Notes under the pieces: model-generated
Database searches by the model: none
Told to the model about the DNA's origin: nothing
The model's input: the letters and a program-made list of their open reading frames with translations, nothing else
Translations under genes and position numbers: made by a program
Shown here: positions 23,832-33,443 of the stretch, in pieces
Layout of the letters: each line of letters opens with the position of its first letter
Position numbering within the stretch: position 1 is the first letter of the stretch
Assembly: GCA_035638575.1 (NCBI GenBank)
Contig: DASQZT010000144.1
Location: 1-64,000, forward strand
Direction of reading: 5' to 3'
DNA length: 64,000 nt
Origin: DASQZT01 sp035638575
GTDB taxonomy: Bacteria; Acidobacteriota; Terriglobia; Bryobacterales; Bryobacteraceae

Positions 23832-25226
23832 TCAGTCGCGGCCCGGTATCCAGCCCGCCGCCTCGCGCACCAGGTCCCACACGCGCCTGACATGCCGCTC
23901 CGTGGTGGCGCGGTTGCCGATCGCCAGATGCAGAACGAACCGCCCGTTCAAGACCGTCCCGGACAGGAAAGCCTCGCCCGTCCGATTCACGCGGTCGAGA
24001 ATGGCGTGGTTGTCCTCGTCGCTGCCCTTGTACCGGAAATTCACCACCGAAAACGGCACCGGCGCCACGCGCTCGAATCGCGGATCGCCATCGATTTTCC
24101 GTGCCAGCTCCTGCGCCATGCGCACGTGGCTCCGCACCATGTCCGCCAACCCCTCCCGCCCGAACGACCGCATCACGAACCAGAGCTTCAGCGCGCGGAA
24201 CCGCCGGCCCAGCGCCACCCCGTAATCCATCATGTTGACCGCCCGCGGATCGTCCGCCGTGCGCAGGTATTCGGGGATCAGGGAGAATGCCTGGCGCAGA
24301 ATTTCGGGCCGCCGCGTATAGAATACGCTGCAATCCATGGGCGTCATCAACCACTTGTGCGGATTGGTGACGAAGGAATCGGCGCGGCCGCAGCCCGCGA
24401 ACGCCCAGCGGAATTCGGGCGCCAGCGCGGCCGACCCGGCGTAGGCCGCGTCCACGTGCAGCCAGAGCTTGTGGCGCTCGGCGATATCGGCGAGCGCGGG
24501 GACCGGATCGACGCTGGTGGTGGACGTGGTGCCGACCGTGGCGCTGACACAGCACGGGCGCAGTCCCGCGGCCAGGTCGCGCGCGATCAGGTCCTCCAGG
24601 GCATCCGGCCGCATGCGGAATTCGGCGTCCACCGGCACTTTGCGCACATGGTTCTGCCCGATCCCCACCGCAATTGCGCCCTTCTCGATGGAAGAGTGCG
24701 CCTGCTCGGAAGTGTAAACCACCAGGCCGGGCGTCGCGCCGCGAGTGCGCGACTCCGGATCGGCCGCCTGCCGCGCCGCGGCCATGGCGTGCATGCTGCC
24801 CACCGAGGCGGTGTCGTAGATGATGCCGAACCAGTCTTCCGGCAGGCCGCTCCATTGCCGCAGCCATCGAAGGGCCACCTGCTCCAGCTCGGTGACGGCG
24901 GGCGCGGTCTTCCACAGCATGCCGTTGCCGTTGAGCGCGGCGCACAGAAGCTCGCCGAGGATGCCTTCCGCCGTCGCCGAATTGGCGAAGTACGCTAGGA
25001 AAGCGGGATGGTTCCAGTGGGTCATGGCGGGAACGATGAGGCGCTCAAAATCGGCGAAGATCGCTTCCATCGGCTCGCCGCGCTCCGGCCCGGCGGCGGG
25101 CAGGGCGTCGATCAACTCCCCCGGCTTCACCGAGGGGAGCACCGGATACCGTCCAGGATCCGCCAGGTAATCGGCAATCCAGTCTATCGCCCGGTAGCCA
25201 TGCTGTCGAAACTCTTCAGGTGTCAT
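23832..25226 (-). CDS. PLP-dependent aromatic L-amino-acid decarboxylase family enzyme
   Basis: The 464-residue group II decarboxylase begins MTPEEFRQHGYRAIDWIADY. The PLP lysine is Lys291 in VTNPHKWLMTP. HVDAAYAG supplies the aspartate that contacts the PLP nitrogen, and the GVALGRRFRALKLWFVMRSF region of this family follows. It decarboxylates an aromatic amino acid (tyrosine, DOPA, tryptophan or phenylalanine; the substrate cannot be read from sequence). ATG 25226 lies just after the stop of the esterase gene, so the genes at 23.8-27.8 kb form one minus-strand operon that continues towards the broken MCP. Confidence 0.9.
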   Translation of the reverse strand: MTPEEFRQHGYRAIDWIADYLADPGRYPVLPSVKPGELIDALPAAGPERGEPMEAIFADFERLIVPAMTHWNHPAFLAYFANSATAEGILGELLCAALNGNGMLWKTAPAVTELEQVALRWLRQWSGLPEDWFGIIYDTASVGSMHAMAAARQAADPESRTRGATPGLVVYTSEQAHSSIEKGAIAVGIGQNHVRKVPVDAEFRMRPDALEDLIARDLAAGLRPCCVSATVGTTSTTSVDPVPALADIAERHKLWLHVDAAYAGSAALAPEFRWAFAGCGRADSFVTNPHKWLMTPMDCSVFYTRRPEILRQAFSLIPEYLRTADDPRAVNMMDYGVALGRRFRALKLWFVMRSFGREGLADMVRSHVRMAQELARKIDGDPRFERVAPVPFSVVNFRYKGSDEDNHAILDRVNRTGEAFLSGTVLNGRFVLHLAIGNRATTERHVRRVWDLVREAAGWIPGRD

Positions 25227-25228
25227 GT

Positions 25229-26908
25229 TTAGCGAACCGTCACCGTGCCGGTGGCCGTCATCCGGGCGGCCGCATCGGCGGGAACTTTCCAGTTTCGATC
25301 GAAGCGCCCCTCCGCCACCACGTTGGCCAGCGAGCCTTTGAAAAGGACGTAGTCGCCGAAAGTGGAAAGCAGGCGGTACTGCGGCGGGGCGAACGCATCG
25401 CCCCCGCGATCGGCCTCCTCCGCGCCGGTCCACCAGGGCAGCCCGGAATTCACCAGCACGTAATGGCGGCCCACCGGAGCGACGAACAGGAGGCCGTAGT
25501 CGGCGGCCCCGGCGCCCAGCGACAGCGGCAGCCGCGCCCGCAGGCGCGCGATCAGGGAATTCGTTTCGGAGGCGCCGAAGAGAATCAGGTCGGCGGTGTC
25601 GAGATCGTCCGCCGTCACCGCGCTGTCGGCTTTCACCGGCAAATTCACCGACAGCCGGGAGCGCGGTGTGGACCAGCGCGCCGCGGCCTCCGCTTCCTTG
25701 CGCCGCGCGTCGACTTCCTCGCTGCTGGCGGCGAGGGTGCCGTACACGTAGATCTGGCGGCCCGAGACCGCGGCCACGATGGGCCCCTCGGCGCCGGCCT
25801 GTTTGCCCACCGGCGCGAACCGGCCCGGCTGCCACTGCCCGGAGGCTTTCGTAAAGGACAAAAGCGCACCTGGCTTGGTTCGCATGGAAGCCCCGTCGAT
25901 GGTCACATTGACAGGACCGCCGGTTCCCTGCCCCACCACGGAAAATCCGTCGAGGCCCTTGGTCTCGACCTTCAGCACGGTCTTCGACGTCCAGGAAGCA
26001 TCGATGGATCCGTCGACTCCCGGCGTGAGCCCGTCGATGCGCACCCAGTAGGCCGTGTCATAGAGATAGGATCGCGTCACGAAGCGCACTCGTTCCGGCG
26101 AGGAGTTGCGGCGGAATTTGGCGAACCATTCGAAGATGGCGCCATTGCGGTAAGCCGGCTCCCAGGCGTTGTGCCGGATGCCGGGGTATTCGATGTAATC
26201 GACGGGAATTCCGAGATCCAGGAATCTCCGCTGCCAGGCGCGCGAGGATTCCACCGGGACGATGGGGTCCAGCTCGCCGTGAAAGATCCGGATCGGCAGG
26301 CCCAGCGCATTGGGCGCCAGCTCCCCGGCGCCGGGCGGCGGGGGCGTGGGGCACACCGCGGCCACGGCGGCCCACACATCCGGCCTGGTCAGCGCCAGCC
26401 GCAGCGCGCCGGCTCCGCCCATGGAGATGCCCGTCAGGTAGACGCGGTCCGCATCGACGGGAAACCGCCGCTCCACGTCGGCCAGCACATCGTACACGTC
26501 TTTTTCGGCGATTCCCTGGTACCCCATGGAGCCGCGGGCGAACGGCGCGGCCACCAGGAAATCCACGTCGGCCACGGGCGGGAAGTAGCGCATGTCTTCG
26601 GTGTCGGGTTCCCCCATGCGGCTGACGACGCCGAAGATCCGCCGCAGGCTGAGCCGGTGGTTGGACTCTTCCTCGTGGAGGCTGATCACCAGCGGGTATT
26701 TCCTGCCCGGCGCGAAGGACCGCGGCACGTACAGCGCATAAGGCTGCTCGGAATCGTCCACGTCCGAGGGATACGCCGCAAGCTGCGGCCCGGTCCGCAC
26801 TCCGCCCGGCGGCGACTGCGCCGGCAACATCAGCGCGCAAGCGGCCAGGGTCGCCGCGCACGCGCGGGAAACGCGGAGACTTCGCGGAGACAGGCGCCCC
26901 TCAAACAT
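25229..26908 (-). CDS. Secreted esterase of the alpha/beta-hydrolase fold
   Basis: The 559-residue protein has an N-terminal signal-like hydrophobic stretch (ACAATLAACALMLPA), then an esterase domain of the PHB-depolymerase/esterase-D type with nucleophile elbow TGISMGGAGA (about 190) and FHGELDPIVPVESS supplying the acid. After about residue 290 comes a beta-rich C-terminal region of unknown fold. It probably cleaves extracellular polyesters or acylated sugars. The gene overlaps the DapA-like gene upstream by eight bases. Confidence 0.82.
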   Translation of the reverse strand: MFEGRLSPRSLRVSRACAATLAACALMLPAQSPPGGVRTGPQLAAYPSDVDDSEQPYALYVPRSFAPGRKYPLVISLHEEESNHRLSLRRIFGVVSRMGEPDTEDMRYFPPVADVDFLVAAPFARGSMGYQGIAEKDVYDVLADVERRFPVDADRVYLTGISMGGAGALRLALTRPDVWAAVAAVCPTPPPPGAGELAPNALGLPIRIFHGELDPIVPVESSRAWQRRFLDLGIPVDYIEYPGIRHNAWEPAYRNGAIFEWFAKFRRNSSPERVRFVTRSYLYDTAYWVRIDGLTPGVDGSIDASWTSKTVLKVETKGLDGFSVVGQGTGGPVNVTIDGASMRTKPGALLSFTKASGQWQPGRFAPVGKQAGAEGPIVAAVSGRQIYVYGTLAASSEEVDARRKEAEAAARWSTPRSRLSVNLPVKADSAVTADDLDTADLILFGASETNSLIARLRARLPLSLGAGAADYGLLFVAPVGRHYVLVNSGLPWWTGAEEADRGGDAFAPPQYRLLSTFGDYVLFKGSLANVVAEGRFDRNWKVPADAAARMTATGTVTVR

Positions 26909-27803
26909 TGGCCGCCAGTTTCTTCATGGCGGGCAGCCAGTCCCGGAACCACTCGCGAAACTCCTCCAGGAGCCGCTGTTTCCCTGGCGACAGGGGCACC
27001 GGCAAGGGCCCGGTCTTCAATCCTCGCAATGCGGCCGCGGTTTTCACCATCACGGGCTGCGGAAAGCGGGCGGTCCAGTCCAGGAACTCGCCCAGCAGTC
27101 CGCTCAGCCGATCCACTTCGGCGCGGTTCCCCGCGCCCGTCACGCGGTCGAGCGCGACCAACAGCTCGGGTACCGCGCACGCGGCGGCCGATACGGCGCC
27201 GCAACCAGCCGCCCGCGCCGCGGGGAACAGCCTGTCGTGCCCCACCAGCAGTTGAAAGGAGCCGCGGCCGGCAGCGGCTCTCAGGCAGGCGAAAGACTGT
27301 GGATCGCCGCCGGCGTCGTCGATCCCCGCGAACAGACCGGTTTCGAGCAGGCGAACCGCGGTCTCCACCGGCGTCTCGCTGGCCGTGCACGGCGTGTTGT
27401 AGAGGAAGATGGCCGCGTCGCGCTCCATGTGGCGCGCAAACTGCGTGCAGAATTCCGCGATCTCGTCCGGCTGGTAGTGGTAGAAGCACGGCGGCGGCAG
27501 AAGCACCGCGGCCGCACCCGCGCCCAACGCCTCCTGCGCCAGCTCGACCGAAAGATCCAGCGTGGGGCTGCCCACTCCCACCAGCACCGGCACGGGGCTC
27601 CGCTTCACCGCCAGGTAGACCAGCCGGGAGCGTTCCACCACCGTGAACGCCGGGTACTCCCCTTCCTCGCCGAACAGCAGGACGCCGCGGATGCCAGCCT
27701 TACAGCAATGGTCCACCATTTCGAACGCCGCCGAGAAGTCCACGTCCCCCTGCTTGCCGCGGGGTGTGACGAGCGAGACATGGACGCCGGGGAACTCGAG
27801 CAT
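26901..27803 (-). CDS. DapA/NanA-superfamily TIM-barrel protein lacking the Schiff-base lysine
   Basis: The 300-residue protein keeps the dihydrodipicolinate synthase family layout: GVLLFGEEGEYP in place of GTTGE, a VGVGSPT segment, and IFLYNTPC with the conserved Tyr135. Where the family has the catalytic lysine (as in GIKE of E. coli DapA) this protein reads GIDDAGGD, with Asp at position 162. Aldolase chemistry through a Schiff base should therefore be impossible. It may have another activity, bind a keto acid or act as a regulator. It is the first gene of the minus-strand operon with the esterase and decarboxylase. Confidence 0.85.
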   Translation of the reverse strand: MLEFPGVHVSLVTPRGKQGDVDFSAAFEMVDHCCKAGIRGVLLFGEEGEYPAFTVVERSRLVYLAVKRSPVPVLVGVGSPTLDLSVELAQEALGAGAAAVLLPPPCFYHYQPDEIAEFCTQFARHMERDAAIFLYNTPCTASETPVETAVRLLETGLFAGIDDAGGDPQSFACLRAAAGRGSFQLLVGHDRLFPAARAAGCGAVSAAACAVPELLVALDRVTGAGNRAEVDRLSGLLGEFLDWTARFPQPVMVKTAAALRGLKTGPLPVPLSPGKQRLLEEFREWFRDWLPAMKKLAANV

Positions 27804-28136
27804 GGGGAAGTGGCCGCTGCGGTTTCACTTTATCACGAGTCCAGGCCAGACCGCCCCAGGGTTATCATTGACCTGGATTTCTCCTGATACCTGTACGGTC
27901 CTATCCCGCGGTTACTCCAGCTCAGTACGTTTGTGGTACTTCCGGGACTCGAAACGCTGATGCGGAATGGCGTCAAATGGTACTTATCGGGTGATGGATA
28001 TGACACCGGCTTCGCACACGCTCTATTCTATTTGCCTCTTTCTCTCTTTGGTTTCGCTTCGGCTGTGGGCGGAACGCAGGCACGGCCTCTCGCGCCGCAT
28101 CCAGAGAGGGATCCGCGGGGACCTGCCGGCCTGAAG
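27804..28136. other. Intergenic stretch, nothing recognised
   Basis: About 330 bases between the DapA-like gene and the DUF2934 gene. No credible gene, repeat or hairpin was found. Its left part should contain the promoter of the DapA-esterase-decarboxylase operon. Confidence 0.4.
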
Positions 28137-28304
28137 CTAGTGTTTCCCGGTTAGTTCCCGCTCTGCCCGAAACCAATCCTCCAACGCGGACCCGCCGAGG
28201 CCCCCGCGGGCCTCCCAATACGAGTAAGCCAGCTCCGCGATCTCGCGGTGAGCCGGCGCCGGCTGCCTGTCCGGCGCCGGCTGGGGTTCCTCGCTTCCGT
28301 TCAT
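28137..28304 (-). CDS. DUF2934 family small protein
   Basis: The 55-residue protein has the DUF2934 signature HREIAELAYSYWEARGGLGG followed by ALEDWFRAERELTG. The domain is common in Acidobacteriota and proteobacteria, and its function is unknown. ATG 28304 is chosen because the family usually starts just before a proline-rich linker; an upstream frame to 28361 is open. Confidence 0.8.
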   Translation of the reverse strand: MNGSEEPQPAPDRQPAPAHREIAELAYSYWEARGGLGGSALEDWFRAERELTGKH

Positions 28305-28503
28305 GAGTTCTAAATCGCGCCGGATCCGATGGGCGTGCGTGTGTCCGCAAGAGTGGGGCATGTTCGTTCAAAGGGACAAAGAACACTATATAAAATCTCG
28401 ACGTCGATTGGGGCAATGCCGCCCGGCGCCGGACGACCCGCGCCGCCCGCGAATCAGCGCTTCCAAGCCGCGCGCGTAAGCGAGCGGTGCGCGGGACACC
28501 GCC

Positions 28504-30903
28504 TCACCGGACTGCCCGGCCCGCGCCGCCCGGATCCTCCGGCCACGCATGTTTGGGATACCGCCGCGCCAGCTCGCGTCTCACCTGCGGATACAGGCGC
28601 GTCCAGAATCCCGCCAGGTCGGTGGTCATCTGCACGGGACGCTGATTGGGGGCGAGCAGCCGCACCACCACCGGGACCGCGCCGCGCGCAACCGAGGGCG
28701 TTTCGCTCATCCCGAAAAAGTCTTGCAGGCGCGATGCGATCCACGGCGGCTGGTCCGCCTCGTAATGCACGCGCACCTGCCGGCCGCCGGGAAGGCGGAT
28801 CCGTTCGGGTGCAACTTCGTCCACGAGGCGTCTCGCGGCAGGCGCCATCTGCTGTTTCAACGCGCCGAGCAGCCCGCCATCGCGGGCCGCGCTCTCCAGC
28901 TCGCCGAAACTCCTCAGGCCCGCGGCCAGCGAGCGCAGCGCTCCCGCCAGCGCATCGGCGCCCAGCGCCGGAACGGCCGAGTGTGCCGCGGCGAAGCTCA
29001 CCCGCGCCGCGAACGCCTCCAGTTCCCGGCCATCCGCAAAGCGTGAAACGCCCGCTTCCAGGGCCTTTTCCGCCAGCATCGCGGCCGCCGCCCGAAGATC
29101 GGGGTTCCCGCGGCTCTCCTGGATGGCAATCTCCCCGAACCGCAGCCCGCTCACGCTCTCGACGCGCTCGGCCGCGCGGTTCCATTCGAGCCGCGCCGTC
29201 TCGCGCACGGCATCGGGGAACAGGTCGAGCAGCCACTCCGGCTCGATGGCGCTCGCCAGCCGCACCAGCGGCATCTTCTGGTCGGGCCGGTCCTCGGCCT
29301 CCACCGCCACCAGAAACTCGGCGGAGGTGACCGTGCTAGAAGGCGCCAGCAGCGCCGACCCTCCCGCCGCAAGCTGCACTTCGCCGCCGCGCCGCCGCCG
29401 GGCCACCCGGTCCGGAAACGCGGCCAGCACGGACACCAGCAGCGCGTCCTCATCCCGGCTTTTCTGGCGCGGCGGATTCACCACGCGCCGCACCTGCCGC
29501 ACCATTTGCACCGTCCACGGCTCCCACGGCGACTCCATCAGCGCCAGCAGGTCCGACCGCGTCGCGTGATCCGGCTGCGCGGGCAGCCGCCCGCCCGCGC
29601 CGAGCAGCGCCGCCACCGTGCACCCGTCCTCCGCCACCCCGCGCCGCCGCGCCTCCACGACCAGGCGCGCCAGCCGCGGATGCAGCGGATAGCGAGCCAT
29701 CTCCCTCCCCAGCGCGCCGCTTGCGCCAAGCTGGCGGAGCAGATCCTCGGCATGCTCGATGGCGGCCCGCGGCGGCGCATCCAGCCACTCCAGCGAATCC
29801 AGGCCTTCGACCCCCAGGGCGCGCAGCAGCAAAGCCGCGGGCGCCAGGTCCGCGCGTGCCACTTCGGGCAGTTCCTGTGGCGGCCGCCGCACGAAATCTT
29901 CCAGCGGATACAGCCGCACCGCGCGGCCGGGACCGGTGCGCCCCGCGCGGCCCGCCCGCTGGTTCGCCGACGCCTGGGAGATGCGCGCCACCTGAAGCGT
30001 CGGCAGGCCGGACCACGGGGAATGGCTGGCCACCCGCGCCAGGCCGCTATCGATCACCGCGCGCACCCCCGCGATGGTCACCGAACTTTCCGCGACGTTG
30101 GTCGAGAGAATCACCTCAGTCCGCTCGGAAGGAGCCAGCGCCTGGTCTTGCTCCTCCGCGGATTGATCGCCATGCAGCGATACCAGCGCCCAGCCGTGCC
30201 GCCGCGCCAGCGCAGCGCACGCCGTTTGCGCGCGGCGAATCTCCGCGGCGCCCGGCAGGAACACCAGCACGTGACCATCGAGCGAGCGCGCCGCCATCCG
30301 TTCGAGCGCGCCCGCCACCTGCTGCTCCACGGGCGCCGCCGAATGCGGCGTGTACTCCACCTCCAGCGGATACTGCCGGCCTTGGGAACGCACCACGCGC
30401 GCCCCGCCCAGATAAGCCGCCACCGGCCCGGGATCGAGCGTGGCCGACATAACGACCAGCCGCAAGTCCGGCCGCCCGGTGCGTTGCAGCCGCCGCAGAA
30501 GCGCCAGCGCCAGGTCACCCTCGAGGTGCCGCTCGTGGAATTCATCGAGCACCACGGCGGCCACACGCTCGAGCATGGGATCGGAAAGCAGCCGCCGCGT
30601 CAGCACGCCCTCGGTCAGGAACCGCAGGCGTGTCCGCGGCCCCGCGACCTCTTCGAACCGCACCTGGTACCCGACGCTTTCGCCAACCGCCTCGCCCCGC
30701 TCCGCCGCCACGAACCGCGCCGCCAGCCGCGCCGCCAACCGCCGCGGCTCCAGCACCAGCACTTCGCCCAGGTCCATCAAGGCAGGCGGCACGCGCGTGG
30801 TCTTCCCCGCGCCCGGCGGCGCCTCCAGCACCAGGTTGTTGGCGGAGCGCAACCAGGCCGCGATCTCCGGGACCAGGGGATCGATCGGCAGGCTGACCGT
30901 CAC
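28504..30903 (-). CDS. hrpB: ATP-dependent helicase HrpB
   Basis: The 799-residue DEAH-box helicase has motif I APPGAGKTTRVPPAL (near 28), motif II LDEFHER, motif III SATLDP, motif VI QRAGRAGRTGPG, the HA2/winged-helix region and the HrpB-specific C-terminal domain. Length is normal for HrpB. It is an RNA-dependent ATPase of unclear role, possibly in rRNA or mRNA processing. GTG 30903 overlaps the stop of the TPR gene upstream (GTGA), so the two are coupled. Confidence 0.93.
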   Translation of the reverse strand: MTVSLPIDPLVPEIAAWLRSANNLVLEAPPGAGKTTRVPPALMDLGEVLVLEPRRLAARLAARFVAAERGEAVGESVGYQVRFEEVAGPRTRLRFLTEGVLTRRLLSDPMLERVAAVVLDEFHERHLEGDLALALLRRLQRTGRPDLRLVVMSATLDPGPVAAYLGGARVVRSQGRQYPLEVEYTPHSAAPVEQQVAGALERMAARSLDGHVLVFLPGAAEIRRAQTACAALARRHGWALVSLHGDQSAEEQDQALAPSERTEVILSTNVAESSVTIAGVRAVIDSGLARVASHSPWSGLPTLQVARISQASANQRAGRAGRTGPGRAVRLYPLEDFVRRPPQELPEVARADLAPAALLLRALGVEGLDSLEWLDAPPRAAIEHAEDLLRQLGASGALGREMARYPLHPRLARLVVEARRRGVAEDGCTVAALLGAGGRLPAQPDHATRSDLLALMESPWEPWTVQMVRQVRRVVNPPRQKSRDEDALLVSVLAAFPDRVARRRRGGEVQLAAGGSALLAPSSTVTSAEFLVAVEAEDRPDQKMPLVRLASAIEPEWLLDLFPDAVRETARLEWNRAAERVESVSGLRFGEIAIQESRGNPDLRAAAAMLAEKALEAGVSRFADGRELEAFAARVSFAAAHSAVPALGADALAGALRSLAAGLRSFGELESAARDGGLLGALKQQMAPAARRLVDEVAPERIRLPGGRQVRVHYEADQPPWIASRLQDFFGMSETPSVARGAVPVVVRLLAPNQRPVQMTTDLAGFWTRLYPQVRRELARRYPKHAWPEDPGGAGRAVR

Positions 30904-31841
30904 TGGCGCAGCTCGGCAATGGTTTGCCGCATTCGCTCGGCCCGAGGCCAGTCGGGGTGGTGCTTCAGGAAATCTTCCATATCGTCGGCGGCCGATCGCC
31001 GATCACCGCGGCGTAAGTGGATCTCGGCCAGGAAAAGCTGCGGATGCGAGAAGTGCGCCGGGTCGAGGCGCCGCGCCTCTATGAGACGTTTTTCGGCGAG
31101 GTCCAACTTGCCCAGCCCGAAATACGTCATTCCGAGCTGCGCATTGGCCAGCGCGTCGTTGGGCCGGGCCAGCACCGCGTACACGTTGTAGGTCCACGCC
31201 TCATCCAGCTTGTGCAGGTCGATGAGCACGCCTCCCAGGTTGACCAGCGGCTCGTACGAGTCCGGGTCCGCGGCCAGCGACTGGCGGAAGCACTCCTCGG
31301 CGCGTTGGAACCGCTGCGTCTGGTAAGCGATGGTGCCCAGGTTGTTCCACGCCGCCGAAAACTGCGGCGCGATCTCCACGGCGCGCTCCAGGTGTTTCAA
31401 GGCCGCCTCGACCTCGCGCCTGGCCAGGTCCTTCTGTGCCTCCTGATACTCCCGCTGCGCTTTTTCCGGGACGGCCAACTGGCTCGCCGGAACCGAGTGC
31501 TGGCGCCGCAAGGCGTCCTGGACCACGAAGTCGGAGTCTTTGAAATCGAGCGCCAGCACCACGCGTTGGCGCGCGTCGGCCGTGGACGGCCCGACCTCGA
31601 TGGTCTGCCGCGCCTCGCCGCGTCCCGGCAGAAACACCGCGATGGTATACGCCCCGGCCGCCAGTCTCTTGAAACTGAAATGCCCGTCGTCGCTCACGGT
31701 GGAGGCGGTGAACGGGCTGGCCACGCCGTAGAGCGACACAGAGCCCTCGCCTTCCGGCGTGAACCTGCCGGAGACCTCGTACTGCGGGTCGCCGGCCATC
31801 GCCGCCACCGCCAGCGCGAAGAAAGGAACCAGCCGAAACAT
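30900..31841 (-). CDS. Exported TPR-repeat protein with carboxypeptidase-like beta domain
   Basis: The 313-residue protein starts at ATG 31841 with a signal peptide (MFRLVPFFALAVAAMAGDPQ). A transthyretin/carboxypeptidase-regulatory-like beta domain follows (VSGRFTPEGEGSVSLYGVAS to about residue 100), then four to five TPR units (HLERAVEIAPQFSAAWNNLG is the clearest, near 165). It probably works as a protein-interaction scaffold in the envelope. Its stop overlaps the hrpB start by four bases. Confidence 0.82.
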   Translation of the reverse strand: MFRLVPFFALAVAAMAGDPQYEVSGRFTPEGEGSVSLYGVASPFTASTVSDDGHFSFKRLAAGAYTIAVFLPGRGEARQTIEVGPSTADARQRVVLALDFKDSDFVVQDALRRQHSVPASQLAVPEKAQREYQEAQKDLARREVEAALKHLERAVEIAPQFSAAWNNLGTIAYQTQRFQRAEECFRQSLAADPDSYEPLVNLGGVLIDLHKLDEAWTYNVYAVLARPNDALANAQLGMTYFGLGKLDLAEKRLIEARRLDPAHFSHPQLFLAEIHLRRGDRRSAADDMEDFLKHHPDWPRAERMRQTIAELRQ

Positions 31842-31979
31842 GACGCCGATTTCGATTGTACTCCCGTTGCCAAGACGCGACCGGGATACGCCCAAGGTCG
31901 GGACATGGGCGTCAAAATGAGGGGCATCTATCAACATTCAGTCCCCTGTGATTGCTCACCCCACAGACACTTCAGGCGG

Positions 31980-33443
31980 CTAGTGAATCGGGGCGGGCTC
32001 GTTGTTTCGAGCCGGGCGCGCCACGGCGCATATCATCGCAGTCAGGAGTGCGATTACGGCCGCAAGCGCGAACCCTCTACCACTCGCTCCAAGGATGGCC
32101 TCCGCCGATCCAGCTTTCATACCGTTTCCCAGGGCTCGCGACAGGATTATACCTGCCAGCGCGATTCCCACTCCCATGCCCACAGTGCGCGATGTCGCCA
32201 GGATTCCGGCCGCGATACCTTGCCGGGATCGGGGTGCGGCGCCCATGAGCATACTATTGTTGGGCGGCACGAAAATACCGACTCCGGCGCCGGCAATCAA
32301 TACGCCTGCGACCAAGCCCACAATCGAGGAATCCTGAGTGAGGCGTGACAACAGGAACGAACCGAGAGCCAGCGTCCCGGCGCCGAATGTTGCGGGCAAC
32401 CTCGATCCGCTCCTGTCGGACCATCGTCCACTCAGTGGGGCGGCTGCCACGCGGATCAATCCGCTCACGGCCAGAAGCAGTCCTGCGGCCGCCGGGCGCA
32501 TCTGACGGCCCTGGATCGCATAGAACGGAAGAAGGAAGGTTACCAGGTATCCGGACACGAAGCTCAGGACGAGCGTCGCCACTGGCCAGGCGAATGAGCT
32601 TCGGCCGAAAAGCGCCAGGTCGAGCATGGGATCCGGATTGCCGCGCTCAATCCTCAAGAAAGCAATCCACAGCATGGCGGAAATCAGCAGCGGCATTAAG
32701 CCGGCGGGCGAGATCCAGCCCCAAGCGTTTCCGCGGTTCAACCCAAACAGGAGTGCGGCCAGGCCCGCAGTCCAGGTTCCCGCGCCGGCAAAGTCGAGGC
32801 GTTGCGGGCGAGTCGCAGGTGGATCGTCCCGAATCAGCCGCTGGGCGAGCTTTAATCCCAGTAGGCCAACCGGAAGCTGCATACAAAAGACCGCGCGCCA
32901 GCCGTAGCGTTCCGCCAACCACCCGCCCACCGCCGGTCCGGCAGCCAAACCCAGGTAAATGAGCGAGGCACGCAGCCCGAGGGCTTGTCCGCGCCGCTCC
33001 GCCGGCAAGTGTCTCACCAAAAGGGCAGGCGAGCTGGCGAGCAACATCGCGGTGCCGATTCCCTGGATGATCCGAAAGGCGATGAGCGGGATCACCCCGG
33101 GCGCGGCGGCGCACAACGCGCAACCAATAAGGAATACGCCGAAACCGGCTACATAGATACGCTTGTGTCCCAGTTGATCGCCCAGCCGTCCAAAGGCAAG
33201 CAGCAAACCGCTGGTCACCAGGAGCTCGGCCTGGAGGACCCATTGCACCATCGGAATCGTGGTATGAAAGGCTCCGCGGATGAGCGGCAAAACCGCATTT
33301 ACCGCGCTGGCATCGAGCGATGTCAGGAAAGATCCTAACGCAGCCGTGAGCGCCAGATACCGCTCCGGCCCGCCCAAGCGCAAGGATGGAGGTGTTGCTT
33401 CTAGCGAAGCTGGCACGTTCGCTCGCTCCGATTCAGAGGCCAA
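31980..33443 (-). CDS. MFS drug transporter, DHA2 (14-helix) type
   Basis: The 487-residue major facilitator has the DHA2 opening LGSFLTSLDASAVNAVLPLI, the loop 2-3 motif GRLGDQLGHKRIYVAG and about 14 hydrophobic segments. Likely a proton-driven multidrug or toxin exporter in the inner membrane. The long frame starts at TTG 33443, overlapping the stop of the upstream giant protein; GTG 33419 after GGAGCGAG is an alternative start. Overlap with the gene before it suggests joint transcription. Confidence 0.85.
   Translation of the reverse strand: MASESERANVPASLEATPPSLRLGGPERYLALTAALGSFLTSLDASAVNAVLPLIRGAFHTTIPMVQWVLQAELLVTSGLLLAFGRLGDQLGHKRIYVAGFGVFLIGCALCAAAPGVIPLIAFRIIQGIGTAMLLASSPALLVRHLPAERRGQALGLRASLIYLGLAAGPAVGGWLAERYGWRAVFCMQLPVGLLGLKLAQRLIRDDPPATRPQRLDFAGAGTWTAGLAALLFGLNRGNAWGWISPAGLMPLLISAMLWIAFLRIERGNPDPMLDLALFGRSSFAWPVATLVLSFVSGYLVTFLLPFYAIQGRQMRPAAAGLLLAVSGLIRVAAAPLSGRWSDRSGSRLPATFGAGTLALGSFLLSRLTQDSSIVGLVAGVLIAGAGVGIFVPPNNSMLMGAAPRSRQGIAAGILATSRTVGMGVGIALAGIILSRALGNGMKAGSAEAILGASGRGFALAAVIALLTAMICAVARPARNNEPAPIH

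Noticed and set aside
23832..25835. Long fused frame giving a 667-residue decarboxylase
   Set aside because: The first 200 residues are antisense-like, Arg/Gly-rich and overlap the esterase gene; the real start is ATG 25226.
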